A stretch of DNA of 64,000 nt, taken from an uncultured Spirochaetaceae bacterium. Its GTDB lineage: Bacteria; Spirochaetota; Spirochaetia; Sphaerochaetales; Sphaerochaetaceae. Positions 44,387 to 53,016 of this stretch are shown one piece after another; the stretch's first letter is position 1, and the number at the start of each line of letters is the position of its first letter. The notes beneath the pieces are model-generated. The model was not told the origin of the DNA. It searched no databases and worked only from the letters and a program-made list of their open reading frames with translations. The DNA is taken from contig CALXMP010000001.1 in NCBI GenBank assembly GCA_944389505.1, forward strand, positions 248,001-312,000. Direction: 5' to 3'. Both the position numbers and the translations under genes were made by a program.

Positions 44387-46103
44387 AAAACTCCTTTCAT
44401 GCCTGGGAAGATACAGGAAGGATATCATTATCGCATGCATTCTTATCATGATCGAGACGAGTTTTGAACTGATAATCCCGACCATGATGGCGGACCTTAT
44501 CGATAAGGGCGTGGCCGAAGGCAATACCAGCTACATGCTTTCAAAAGGCGGAGAGATGGCTCTCTGCGCGCTTCTTGCACTCATAACAGGTCTCAGCTAC
44601 GCCCGCTTCGCTGCGAAAGCCGCCTATGGATGGGGCGCAGAGATCAGGGAGCGAGAGTATGAAATGCTCCAGAAATATGCTTTCTCGAATATCGATAAGT
44701 ATGAGACCAGCTCGCTTGTCACACGCATGACCAGTGATATCACTGTGATGCAGAATACGATAAACAATGGCCTGAGACCTCTTGTAAGAGCGCCTGTAAT
44801 GCTTGTGCTTGGCATAATATTCTCTTTTTCAATGAATGCAGAGCTTGCAGTAGTCTTCCTTGTGATCACCCCGGTCCTCGGTATCGTGCTGTATAGCATA
44901 GTCAGGAGAGTCGCTCCGAAATACTCTATCCTCCAGAGCACCATAGATGGCCTTAATGGAGTTGTTGAAGAGAATCTCCGGGCAATAAGGACTGTCAAGG
45001 CCTTTGTCAGGGATGGCTATGAGGAAGAGAAATTCGAAGAGAGGAACAGCAGGCTGAAGGGTACCGCAACCGCAACCAACAGACTTGCCATGCTGAACCT
45101 GCCATTCTTCCAGTCCGCAATGTATATCTGCGTGCTATGCCTCATGTTCTTCGGAGGATCCATGGTTCTCCGCGGAACTCTGCAGATAGGAGAGCTTACA
45201 GGATTTCTCAGCTATGTGATGCAGGTCCTCAACTCAATGATGATGCTGTCGAATGTCTTTCTCCTGCTGACAAGGTCGCTGGCCTCTGCAGAGAGAATCT
45301 GCATGGTCCTTGATGAGGAACCTGCGATGAAGGAAAAGGCAGACGCCATGCAGACAGTCCCCTCTTCTTCCGTTGAATTCAGGAATGTGTCCTTCAAGTA
45401 CAGTGCAGAAGCCAGAGAAGAGACGCTGAAGGACATCAGTCTGGAAATACCTCAAGGCTCGACAATAGGCATACTCGGAGGAACGGGAAGCGGGAAGACT
45501 TCCTTAGTCCAGCTCATAGACAGGCTTTATGACGTAGATGAGGGAGAGGTTCTTGTTGGAGGAATTGATGTAAGAGACTATAGCCTCTACTCCCTGCGAG
45601 AGGCAGTCGGGATGGTCCTTCAGAAGAATCTGCTTTTCAGCGGAACGATAAGGGAGAATCTGCTGTGGGGAAACAAGGATGCAAGCGATGAGGAAATCTG
45701 GGATGCCTGTGATATCGCAGGAGCGGCAGAGTTCCTGAAGCGATTCCCCAATGGTCTTGATACAGATCTTGGCCAGGGCGGCGTCAATGTCTCGGGCGGA
45801 CAGAAGCAGAGGCTGTGCATCGCCCGAGCCCTTCTGAAGAGGCCGAAGATTCTCATATTCGATGATTCGACGAGCGCTGTCGATAGCGCAACGGAGAAGA
45901 AGATAAGGGATGGACTTGCCAGTCTTACTGGCGTGACGAAGATATTCATCGCTCAGAGGATATCCACTGTGATGGATGCCGACTGCATCTTCATACTTGA
46001 TGATGGCAGACTAGCGGCTTCGGGAACACATAGGGAGCTGATGGAATCAAGCAGTCTTTACCGCGAGATATATGATTCGCAGATGAAAGGAGGGTCTCTC
46101 TGA
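44373..46103 (+). CDS. Heterodimeric ABC multidrug exporter, degenerate-site subunit
   Basis: 576 aa: six-helix transmembrane domain (about 1-310) then an ATPase domain. Walker A GGTGSGKTS near residue 370, signature NVSGGQKQR near 472, Walker B LIFDDSTSAVD near 496. The catalytic Glu after Walker B is Asp, the usual mark of the inactive site in BmrC/LmrC/TM287-type heterodimers. The ATG lies inside the marR end with GAGGAG upstream; its stop overlaps the partner gene as TGATG. Confidence 0.9.
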   Translation: MRNLKKLLSCLGRYRKDIIIACILIMIETSFELIIPTMMADLIDKGVAEGNTSYMLSKGGEMALCALLALITGLSYARFAAKAAYGWGAEIREREYEMLQKYAFSNIDKYETSSLVTRMTSDITVMQNTINNGLRPLVRAPVMLVLGIIFSFSMNAELAVVFLVITPVLGIVLYSIVRRVAPKYSILQSTIDGLNGVVEENLRAIRTVKAFVRDGYEEEKFEERNSRLKGTATATNRLAMLNLPFFQSAMYICVLCLMFFGGSMVLRGTLQIGELTGFLSYVMQVLNSMMMLSNVFLLLTRSLASAERICMVLDEEPAMKEKADAMQTVPSSSVEFRNVSFKYSAEAREETLKDISLEIPQGSTIGILGGTGSGKTSLVQLIDRLYDVDEGEVLVGGIDVRDYSLYSLREAVGMVLQKNLLFSGTIRENLLWGNKDASDEEIWDACDIAGAAEFLKRFPNGLDTDLGQGGVNVSGGQKQRLCIARALLKRPKILIFDDSTSAVDSATEKKIRDGLASLTGVTKIFIAQRISTVMDADCIFILDDGRLAASGTHRELMESSSLYREIYDSQMKGGSL

Positions 46104-47905
46104 TGCCAAGGATGGTAAGCACAAGAAAACCGAAGAATCTCCTTTACACAGTGAAGAGGCTGCTGGCATACATGGGAAGGCACAGGATCTCCCTGCTGGC
46201 AGTCGCCGTAATGGTCATCATAAGCGTATTCTGCAATCTCATGGGCACTTACATGATCAACCCCGTCATAAATGGACTTGTGGATGGTGGCGGGATGGAA
46301 TCCCTGATCAAAGGTGTTTCATTCACAGCAGCCATATACATCATAGGAGTGCTCGCTGCTCTCGGTTACAGCCAGATCATGGCAGTCTCCAGCCAGAAGA
46401 TTGTCTATGACATAAGGAAGGATCTGTTCTCCCATATGCAGACACTTCCGCTTAGCTTCTTCGACAGCCATCAGCATGGCGATGTCATGAGCTACTATAC
46501 AAATGATGTCGATACAATCTCCGATGCGCTGAACAACAGCTTCGCAGCTGTTATCAAGAATGGCTTCCAGATAACAGGAACGATGCTTATGCTCCTGATA
46601 CTCAACTGGAAGCTCTCAATGATTGTAGCCATCTCCTATACTGTCATGTTCCTCTATGTACGCTACTCCGCTCGGCATAGCAAGAAATACTACAGGAAGC
46701 ACCAGGAGAGCCTTGGTATTCTCGATGGGTATATACAGGAAATGGTCGCAGGACAGAAGGTCATCAAGGTCTTCAATCATGAAGAGGAGAATCTGAAAGG
46801 CTTCAGGGAGCGGAATGAGGAACTGCAGGCAATGGGAACCGCGGCACAGTCCTATGCTTCCACGATGATACCTGCTGTTGTAAGCCTGTCTTTCCTGACA
46901 TATACGATAGTATCCCTTGTCGGAGGCTTCATGGCTATGTCGGGACTGACGACAATCGGAGCCCTGGCAAGCTATCTTGTATTCGTCAGACAGGCGGCTG
47001 CTCCGATCAATCAGTTCACACAGCAGAGCAACTTCCTTCTCTCTTCCCTTGCAGGAGCCGAGAGGATATTCGAGCTTATCGACAGGAAAAGCGAAACAGA
47101 TGAGGGAACGGTCACGCTTCTGAAAAAGCCGGACGGCTGGGCTTGGAAGGATGGAGATAAAGAGATACCGCTTAAAGGCGATGTTCGGTTCAACAATGTC
47201 GTATTCTCCTATGAAAAGGGCCATCCTGTGCTCAACGGCATTACGCTTTATGCGAAACCGGGGCAGAAGATAGCATTCGTCGGCTCCACGGGAGCAGGAA
47301 AGACCACGATAACCAATCTGATAAACAGATTCTACGATATCGATGAAGGAGAGATCCTTTTCGATGGTATAGACGTCAGAAGGATATGCAAGAAGGATCT
47401 CAGGCACTCTCTGGGGATGGTTCTCCAGGATACACATCTCTTTACAGGGACAATAAGGGAGAATATACGATACGGGAATCCCCAGGCATCGGATGACGAT
47501 GTGGTGAAAGCCGCAATGATCGCCAATGCGGATTCCTTCATACGCCGTCTCCCGAATGGCTATGATACCATGATAGTCAGCGATGGAGCCAATCTCTCGA
47601 GCGGACAGAGACAGCTTATCGCAATCGCGAGAGCGGCAGTAGCGGATCCTCCAGTGCTGATCCTTGATGAAGCGACAAGCAATATCGATACGAGGACGGA
47701 GGATCTCATCGAGAAAGGAATGGACCAGCTGATGGAAGGACGCACGGTATTCGTCATAGCACACAGGCTGTCTACAGTCAGGAATGCCAATGCAATACTT
47801 GTCCTTGAGAACGGCCGGATCATAGAAAGGGGCGATCATGATGATCTGATGGCAATGCATGGCCGCTACTATGATCTCTATACGGGATTATTCGAACTTA
47901 ACTGA
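46103..47905 (+). CDS. Heterodimeric ABC multidrug exporter, catalytic subunit
   Basis: 600 aa with an N-terminal six-helix membrane domain and ATPase domain. Walker A GSTGAGKTT near residue 395, signature NLSSGQRQL near 497 (SSGQ instead of SGGQ), Walker B LILDEATSNID with a full catalytic Glu near 522, and H-loop IAHRLSTV. An intact Glu here with a degenerate partner fits an asymmetric exporter. Third gene of the marR operon, overlapping its partner by one base. Confidence 0.92.
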   Translation: MPRMVSTRKPKNLLYTVKRLLAYMGRHRISLLAVAVMVIISVFCNLMGTYMINPVINGLVDGGGMESLIKGVSFTAAIYIIGVLAALGYSQIMAVSSQKIVYDIRKDLFSHMQTLPLSFFDSHQHGDVMSYYTNDVDTISDALNNSFAAVIKNGFQITGTMLMLLILNWKLSMIVAISYTVMFLYVRYSARHSKKYYRKHQESLGILDGYIQEMVAGQKVIKVFNHEEENLKGFRERNEELQAMGTAAQSYASTMIPAVVSLSFLTYTIVSLVGGFMAMSGLTTIGALASYLVFVRQAAAPINQFTQQSNFLLSSLAGAERIFELIDRKSETDEGTVTLLKKPDGWAWKDGDKEIPLKGDVRFNNVVFSYEKGHPVLNGITLYAKPGQKIAFVGSTGAGKTTITNLINRFYDIDEGEILFDGIDVRRICKKDLRHSLGMVLQDTHLFTGTIRENIRYGNPQASDDDVVKAAMIANADSFIRRLPNGYDTMIVSDGANLSSGQRQLIAIARAAVADPPVLILDEATSNIDTRTEDLIEKGMDQLMEGRTVFVIAHRLSTVRNANAILVLENGRIIERGDHDDLMAMHGRYYDLYTGLFELN

Positions 47906-47911
47906 GGGAAT

Positions 47912-48844
47912 ATGGAAAACACCGGCAATGCTTTCATAAATACTATCGGGACAAGAGGCATCCTGACCAAATCCAATCTTCCTGTCGCTGATTATTCCGT
48001 GAATCCATACATTGGCTGCTCCCATGGCTGCCATTACTGCTATGCATCATTCATGAAGCGCTTCACCGGACACACGGAGCCCTGGGGAAGCTTCGTTGAC
48101 GCAAAATACTGGGAGCCAATCAGGAATCCTGGGAAATACAGAGGGAAGGAGCTCTTCATAGGATCTGTGACCGATCCATACCAGCCCTGCGAGGAAAAGT
48201 ATGGGAGAACAAGAGCACTGCTTGAGGAGATGCAGGGAAGCGGATGCTCCGTAAGCATAGCGACGAAATCGGATCTGGTGCTAAGAGACCTTGACCTGAT
48301 CAGGACATTCCCTGATGCCCGGGTCTCATGGTCAATCAACACACTCGATGAATCATTCAGGAAGGATATGGACAATGCCGTATCGATTGCACGTCGCCTT
48401 GCTGCGATGAAAGCCTTCCACGATGCAGGGATAAGGACAACGTGCTTCATCTCCCCTATCTTCCCCGGCATCACAGATCCGGAAGAGATAATATTTGCGG
48501 CAAAGGACCAGTGCAATCTCATCTGGCTCGAGAATCTCAATCTCAGAGGTGACTACAGGAAGACCATCCTCGACTACATTGCCTCAGAATATCCTGACCT
48601 CTTCCCTCTCTATGAGGATATCTACAAAAGAGGCGATAAACGCTACTGGTATGAGCTCGACATGAGGATGAGGGAATTCACAGAAAAGGAAGGCCTTATC
48701 TACCTCAGGAATGATGATTCGATGAAGCGGCCTTTCAATGAGCCTCCCATCGTTGTGAATTACTTCTTCCATGAAAAGATAATCCCCTCTGCCATGAAGA
48801 AGAACGGCCAGAATGCTGATCCGGCCATTGGACACATTATCTGA
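47912..48844 (+). CDS. SPL-family radical SAM protein
   Basis: 310 aa. The 4Fe-4S motif is GCSHGCHYCYASF (C-x3-C-x2-C at residues 36, 40 and 43), preceded by TKSNLPVADYSVNPYIG. Related to the Rv2578c/SplB-like 'DNA repair photolyase' group. True spore photoproduct repair is not expected in a non-sporulating organism, and the substrate is unknown. Only 6 bp after the ABC exporter, so possibly co-transcribed; it converges with the MATE gene with an 8-bp overlap. Confidence 0.85.
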   Translation: MENTGNAFINTIGTRGILTKSNLPVADYSVNPYIGCSHGCHYCYASFMKRFTGHTEPWGSFVDAKYWEPIRNPGKYRGKELFIGSVTDPYQPCEEKYGRTRALLEEMQGSGCSVSIATKSDLVLRDLDLIRTFPDARVSWSINTLDESFRKDMDNAVSIARRLAAMKAFHDAGIRTTCFISPIFPGITDPEEIIFAAKDQCNLIWLENLNLRGDYRKTILDYIASEYPDLFPLYEDIYKRGDKRYWYELDMRMREFTEKEGLIYLRNDDSMKRPFNEPPIVVNYFFHEKIIPSAMKKNGQNADPAIGHII

Positions 48845-50168
48845 GGATCTTCCTTATCTGCAGAGCATAGATTACGGCAGCGACAATTGAAGTCAGCACG
48901 GCAGCGGATGGCGTCACAAACCAGAGTCCTTCAAGACCAGTTCCTCTGAGAATGAACATCATCAGCATCGGAAAGAGCAGCGCGTTGCATATGGAAAGGA
49001 CAGTTGCCTCCCTGTTGTTCCCTATTGCAGATGAGAAAGACTGGCAGGAATAGCTTATCCAGCGCACAAGATATGTCAATCCCATGATGCTTATTGCATG
49101 GACAGCAAGCTGCAGCTCATCCTGGCCGCTCTCAAGGAAAAGGGAGAATATCTGACCGGGGAACAGCTCTAAAAGAGCTGTGAATACAAAGCACATAACC
49201 GCAATGGCAATCACACAGCACCTGGCAATCTTCGCAGTCCTCTCCTTCCTTCCGGCTCCCCAGTTGTATCCAATTGCTGGCTGGAGGGAATCAAAGACTC
49301 CATACATTCCCGGAACGATGATGCTGTCTATGTTCATGAATACACCATAGATCGAGACAGCCATCCCGCCTCCGAGATGGAGAAGAAGAGTATTCATCAA
49401 TATAGAAGTGATCCTGCCTGACATATTGTTCAGGAAGCTCGGAAGTCCCTGTGTGAAGATCTCCTTAAGCACGTTCGTTGAGAAACGCAGCCTGACAAAG
49501 CGCAGGGACATCTTCCCACGTATGAATGGAAGCATGCAGATTATGCAGGTTATGGACATGCCAAGGCTTGTGCCAAGCGCCGCGAATCCGATTCCCAGCC
49601 TGAATACATAGAGGAATATGAATACCAGAGACAGGCAGAGCAATGCCAGAACTATATTCATTGCCATGGAGAAACGGACTCTGCCACATATCCTGAGGTA
49701 ATTATCGAAGACGAAGACAAGACAGGTAAGAGGCATGAAGATCGTATAGACCCCGAGGTATGTCATGGCCTCTTTCGTCAATGCAGCATCCGCTCCCATG
49801 AGACGGAAGAAGAAAGGACCAGTTGCTGTAAGCAGGACTGCGGCAAGCGTTCCAAGTACCGATGCGGATATCACGGCAGCAGTGAAGATCCTGTCCGCCT
49901 CTTCCCTCCTTCCCTCACCAAGACGCAAGGCAATGCCGATTGAGGATCCAACCGCTATCATATCCGCGACAGCGTATGCGATAAGAAGCAGAGGCATGGC
50001 AAGATTTCCACCAGCGAAAGCGGTCTGCCCTAGAAATCGTCCCACAAGAAGCATCTCGAGGGAGAAATATATATTCGATGCTATCATCCCAACAGCGCCG
50101 GGGATAGCGGCCCGGAAGAAAAGCCGGGATGGTTTTGTTTCCAGAAAGAATGCTTGTTCTGAACTCAT
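48837..50168 (-). CDS. MATE family efflux transporter (MerR-linked)
   Basis: 443 aa from MSSEQAFFLETKPSRLFFRA; an ATG five codons upstream is possible. Twelve helices with PGAVGMIASNIYFSLEMLLVG in helix 1 and the second-half start GLPSFLNNMSGRITSILMN. Divergent from a MerR-type regulator; the shared promoter region has a MerR-style layout, so it is probably drug-inducible. Confidence 0.88.
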   Translation of the reverse strand: MSSEQAFFLETKPSRLFFRAAIPGAVGMIASNIYFSLEMLLVGRFLGQTAFAGGNLAMPLLLIAYAVADMIAVGSSIGIALRLGEGRREEADRIFTAAVISASVLGTLAAVLLTATGPFFFRLMGADAALTKEAMTYLGVYTIFMPLTCLVFVFDNYLRICGRVRFSMAMNIVLALLCLSLVFIFLYVFRLGIGFAALGTSLGMSITCIICMLPFIRGKMSLRFVRLRFSTNVLKEIFTQGLPSFLNNMSGRITSILMNTLLLHLGGGMAVSIYGVFMNIDSIIVPGMYGVFDSLQPAIGYNWGAGRKERTAKIARCCVIAIAVMCFVFTALLELFPGQIFSLFLESGQDELQLAVHAISIMGLTYLVRWISYSCQSFSSAIGNNREATVLSICNALLFPMLMMFILRGTGLEGLWFVTPSAAVLTSIVAAVIYALQIRKILR

Positions 50169-50188
50169 GATGATTCCATTCAAAACTA

Positions 50189-50219
50189 TTGAGTTAACTC
50201 CATAGTCAAGCGGTATACT
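50189..50219. promoter_or_regulatory. MerR-type divergent promoter/operator
   Basis: Plus-strand TTGAGT (50189-50194) and TATACT (50214-50219) are 19 bp apart, the stretched spacer typical of MerR-activated promoters, with ACT-CCAT-AGT dyad inside. The palindrome GAGTTAACTC (50191-50200) lies in the spacer of a minus-strand promoter with TTGACT (50203-50208) facing the MATE gene. Confidence 0.6.
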
Positions 50220-50225
50220 ATCGAT

Positions 50226-51041
50226 ATGAAAATCGATGACTCCATCTACTACACTCCTCAGCAGATCGCATCATTCTTCTCAATAAAGAAGGACACTCTT
50301 CTTTTCTACGACAGAATCGGGCTGTTCTCACCCGCCAGGAGGAAAAGCAATGGCTACCGCTGCTATTCGCCTGCACAGCTCAACGAACTTGATACGATTC
50401 TCACTCTTAAGGATCTTGGAATACCCCTTGCTTCAATCAAGGATGTCATAGGGAATATGGATGCACCATCATTCCTGTCCCTTCTGGAGAATGAGGAGAA
50501 GAGCATACTGAAGAAGATAGACGAATGCAATGCACTACTTGAGATCGTAGGGGCAATCAGGTCATCGGTCGAGGAAGCCATGGATTCAGAGAAGGAAGTA
50601 CTCTATTTCTCCAATCTGGATGATACCCCGGTGATCACAGAATCCATAAAGAACAGGGAAGGCATCATGACCGATGATGACAACTGGCAGGATGCGTACA
50701 GCAGGCTCATGGCCAAAGCCGACTGCAAGGCAATAATCACAATGGGAAGCGTAGTGCATCTGGATGAAGCAAGGAAATACCTTGGAGGCATCTGCAGAGA
50801 GGTCTATGCCACATATGCAAAACCATCGGGCAGTATCATCCCGAGGGGGAAATATGCCTATATGTTCTTCTCTGGCCCACTTGATAATCTCTCCACATTC
50901 TACAGTAAATTCTTCTCTGCTCTTGATGGCAGGCATCTGGAGCCGGAGGGAGAGATATACGAGGAGCTCTCGATATCCCCGATTGTGGCAAAAGAGGAGA
51001 AGGATCATGTCACGAAGCTCATGGTAAGAATCCGCACATGA
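50226..51041 (+). CDS. MerR family regulator with GyrI-like effector domain
   Basis: 271 aa, BmrR-like. An N-terminal MerR winged helix (YYTPQQIASFFSIKKDTLLFYDRIGLF), a coiled-coil dimer helix at about 80-115, and a C-terminal GyrI-like drug-binding domain (about 120-271). Such proteins bind hydrophobic cations and untwist 19-bp-spacer promoters. No Shine-Dalgarno: the -10 ends six bases before the ATG, which implies a leaderless mRNA. Paired with the divergent MATE pump. Confidence 0.88.
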   Translation: MKIDDSIYYTPQQIASFFSIKKDTLLFYDRIGLFSPARRKSNGYRCYSPAQLNELDTILTLKDLGIPLASIKDVIGNMDAPSFLSLLENEEKSILKKIDECNALLEIVGAIRSSVEEAMDSEKEVLYFSNLDDTPVITESIKNREGIMTDDDNWQDAYSRLMAKADCKAIITMGSVVHLDEARKYLGGICREVYATYAKPSGSIIPRGKYAYMFFSGPLDNLSTFYSKFFSALDGRHLEPEGEIYEELSISPIVAKEEKDHVTKLMVRIRT

Positions 51042-51079
51042 GACTTCACTGAGGCATCCTTGTCTGATACATTCTTGCT

Positions 51080-51673
51080 ATGCGCTTCTTCATCCAGGGG
51101 CTGACGCTCGGCCTGGCATATGTCGCCCCGATAGGCATCCAGAATATATTCGTGATCAATTCCGCGCTAAAGGAAAAGCTGTCCCGCGCAATAATCACCG
51201 CTATTATCGTAATATTCTTCGATGTATCGCTTGCCCTTGCCTGCTTCTTTGGCATCGGTTCGGCGATGGAGCGATACAGCTGGCTCAGAACGGTGATATC
51301 CGCAGCAGGGAGCGTTGTGATCATATTCATCGGGATAAGGCTCATACTCTCAAAAAACGCAGAGATCGGCAGCAGATCAGCAGGCTCATCCATCCCAAGG
51401 ATAATCTCCTCCGCATTCGCTGTCACATGGCTCAATCCGCAGGCGATAATCGATGGAACGATGATGCTCGGCGCATTTCACGCCTCACTGCCGGAACTTG
51501 GCATAGTCCCTTTCATAACAGGGGTTGCAAGTGCCTCCTGCATGTGGTTTCTCTGTCTATCATCCGCCATATCGCTGACAAGCAGGCATTTCACGCAGAA
51601 GGTCCTCAGAATGATAAATATAATATGCGGAATGGTTATCACATTTTACGGTATACGGATCATGCTTGTCTGA
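51080..51673 (+). CDS. LysE/ArgO family amino-acid exporter
   Basis: 197 aa, six membrane helices. GLTLGLAYVAPIGIQNIFVINSAL in helix 1 with the APIGxQN motif and TWLNPQAIIDG in the middle match LysE/ArgO. Exports basic amino acids (Lys, Arg) to avoid overload. TGATACATT ends six bases before the ATG with no Shine-Dalgarno, so possibly leaderless. Confidence 0.88.
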   Translation: MRFFIQGLTLGLAYVAPIGIQNIFVINSALKEKLSRAIITAIIVIFFDVSLALACFFGIGSAMERYSWLRTVISAAGSVVIIFIGIRLILSKNAEIGSRSAGSSIPRIISSAFAVTWLNPQAIIDGTMMLGAFHASLPELGIVPFITGVASASCMWFLCLSSAISLTSRHFTQKVLRMINIICGMVITFYGIRIMLV

Positions 51674-51737
51674 CTGGAAACAGCATTTGCAATCCAATGT
51701 ATTAGGTAATTTCCTGCATATAAAAGTAAATTTAGGA

Positions 51738-51751
51738 TATCATTAATGATA
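51738..51751. promoter_or_regulatory. 14-bp palindrome before ogt
   Basis: TATCATTAATGATA is perfectly symmetric and sits directly before AAAGGAG of the next gene. Possible operator. Confidence 0.4.
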
Positions 51752-51764
51752 AAGGAGAAAGCCG

Positions 51765-52277
51765 GTGGAGTATATCAGCTACTATATCTCACCCTTGGGC
51801 AGGATGCTTCTCGCTGCAGATGATGAAGGTCTTACAGGCCTCTGGTTTGAAGGACAGCGCTATTTTGCACTGCATCTGGACGAGAACCACGAGGAAAAGG
51901 AAACACCTGTATTATCAGAGACAAAGAGATGGCTCGATATCTATTTCTCCGGCAGTAGACCGGATTTCACCCCATCCCTCCATATCACAGGATCAGATTT
52001 CCACAGGGAGGTCTCAGATATCATGCGTACGATTCCATATGGGAAGACTATGACCTATGGGGAAATAGCCAGCATGATAGCTGAAAAAGAAGGCAGACGG
52101 ATATCAGCAAGAGCTGTCGGAGGAGCCGTGGGCCATAATAGGATATCCATCATCATCCCATGCCATCGCGTGATCGGTTCCAATGGAAGCCTCACAGGAT
52201 ACGCCGGCGGCCTGGACAGGAAGATAAGGCTTCTGGAGCTTGAGGGTGTGGATACGCATGTATTCATAAAGCCATGA
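51765..52277 (+). CDS. ogt: Methylated-DNA-[protein]-cysteine S-methyltransferase
   Basis: 170 aa. The suicide repair motif IPCHRVIGSNGSLTGYAGGLDRK holds the acceptor Cys near residue 138; the HTH/DNA-binding segment PYGKTMTYGEIASMIAEKEG precedes it. Removes O6-alkyl groups from guanine. The start is a GTG with AAGGAG eight bases upstream. No Ada domain, so a plain Ogt. Confidence 0.93.
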   Translation: MEYISYYISPLGRMLLAADDEGLTGLWFEGQRYFALHLDENHEEKETPVLSETKRWLDIYFSGSRPDFTPSLHITGSDFHREVSDIMRTIPYGKTMTYGEIASMIAEKEGRRISARAVGGAVGHNRISIIIPCHRVIGSNGSLTGYAGGLDRKIRLLELEGVDTHVFIKP

Positions 52278-52300
52278 TTAAAGACCGCTTTCCATTTCTT

Positions 52301-52333
52301 TTCATGCATGAAGATCATCGTTTCTGCTATAAT
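52301..52333 (+). promoter_or_regulatory. tetR-like gene promoter and dyad
   Basis: TTCATGCATGAA (52301-52312) is a perfect 12-bp palindrome 15 bp before an extended -10 (TGC-TATAAT, 52325-52333). A candidate autoregulatory site. Confidence 0.45.
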
Positions 52334-52361
52334 GCAGGAAACTGATCTGGAAGGTGGTTTT

Positions 52362-52913
52362 ATGTCGAGATTGATTACACAGCGTGCAATTGTCTCTACG
52401 TTCAAGGGAATGCTGCAGGATACGCCTTTCAATAAGATCACTATCGCGGATTTATCAAACAGGACAGGGATAAACAGGCAGACATTCTACTACAATTTCA
52501 GAGATATCTATGACCTTACCCTTTTCATGCTTGAGGACGAGCTTCTTCCCATAATAGCTGGCGAGAAGGATTTCAGCACCTGCATGCTCAGAATATATGA
52601 TTATTTCATCGGCCATCGACAGATGCTTCTGAATATCTATCACCACATTGAGATCGGGGAGATACACCACAGACTTGATCCAGTGCTGAATCAGGTAGCA
52701 GAGACAATGGTTGATGATGTGATCAGGGAATTCCCACTGAAAGCAGAGGATAAGGATGTTGCTGTGAAATTCACTGCATTGATGATATCGGAGTTCATAT
52801 CGAGATGGATTGAACTCGGCGCTCCAGAGCAGAGGGATAGATTCGCCCGCTTCGCTAATCTCCTTGAATGCAATATGAAGAGCACCATCAGATTCCTTCA
52901 TGAAGAGGAGTGA
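52362..52913 (+). CDS. TetR/AcrR family transcriptional regulator
   Basis: 183 aa. The N-terminal HTH (FNKITIADLSNRTGINRQTFYYNFRDIYDL) is classic TetR; the C-terminal helical domain resembles the DhaS-like/TetR_C group. The start at MSRLITQRAIVST has GGAAGGTGG upstream. The only downstream same-strand neighbour is the radical SAM gene about 100 bp on, a candidate target. Confidence 0.85.
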   Translation: MSRLITQRAIVSTFKGMLQDTPFNKITIADLSNRTGINRQTFYYNFRDIYDLTLFMLEDELLPIIAGEKDFSTCMLRIYDYFIGHRQMLLNIYHHIEIGEIHHRLDPVLNQVAETMVDDVIREFPLKAEDKDVAVKFTALMISEFISRWIELGAPEQRDRFARFANLLECNMKSTIRFLHEEE

Positions 52914-53016
52914 ATTATACGATCTCCCTCATCTGTCAAAAATCAATACAATCCGTTTAATCCGTACAGGGCGCGCTCTTTTTCTCCTTGCCATATTCAA
53001 GGCATAGGAGAAACAA

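Noticed and set aside
51738-51751. Ada-type operator for ogt
   Set aside because: It is a plain palindrome with no Ada-box similarity, and no Ada regulator is present; kept only as an unassigned palindrome.
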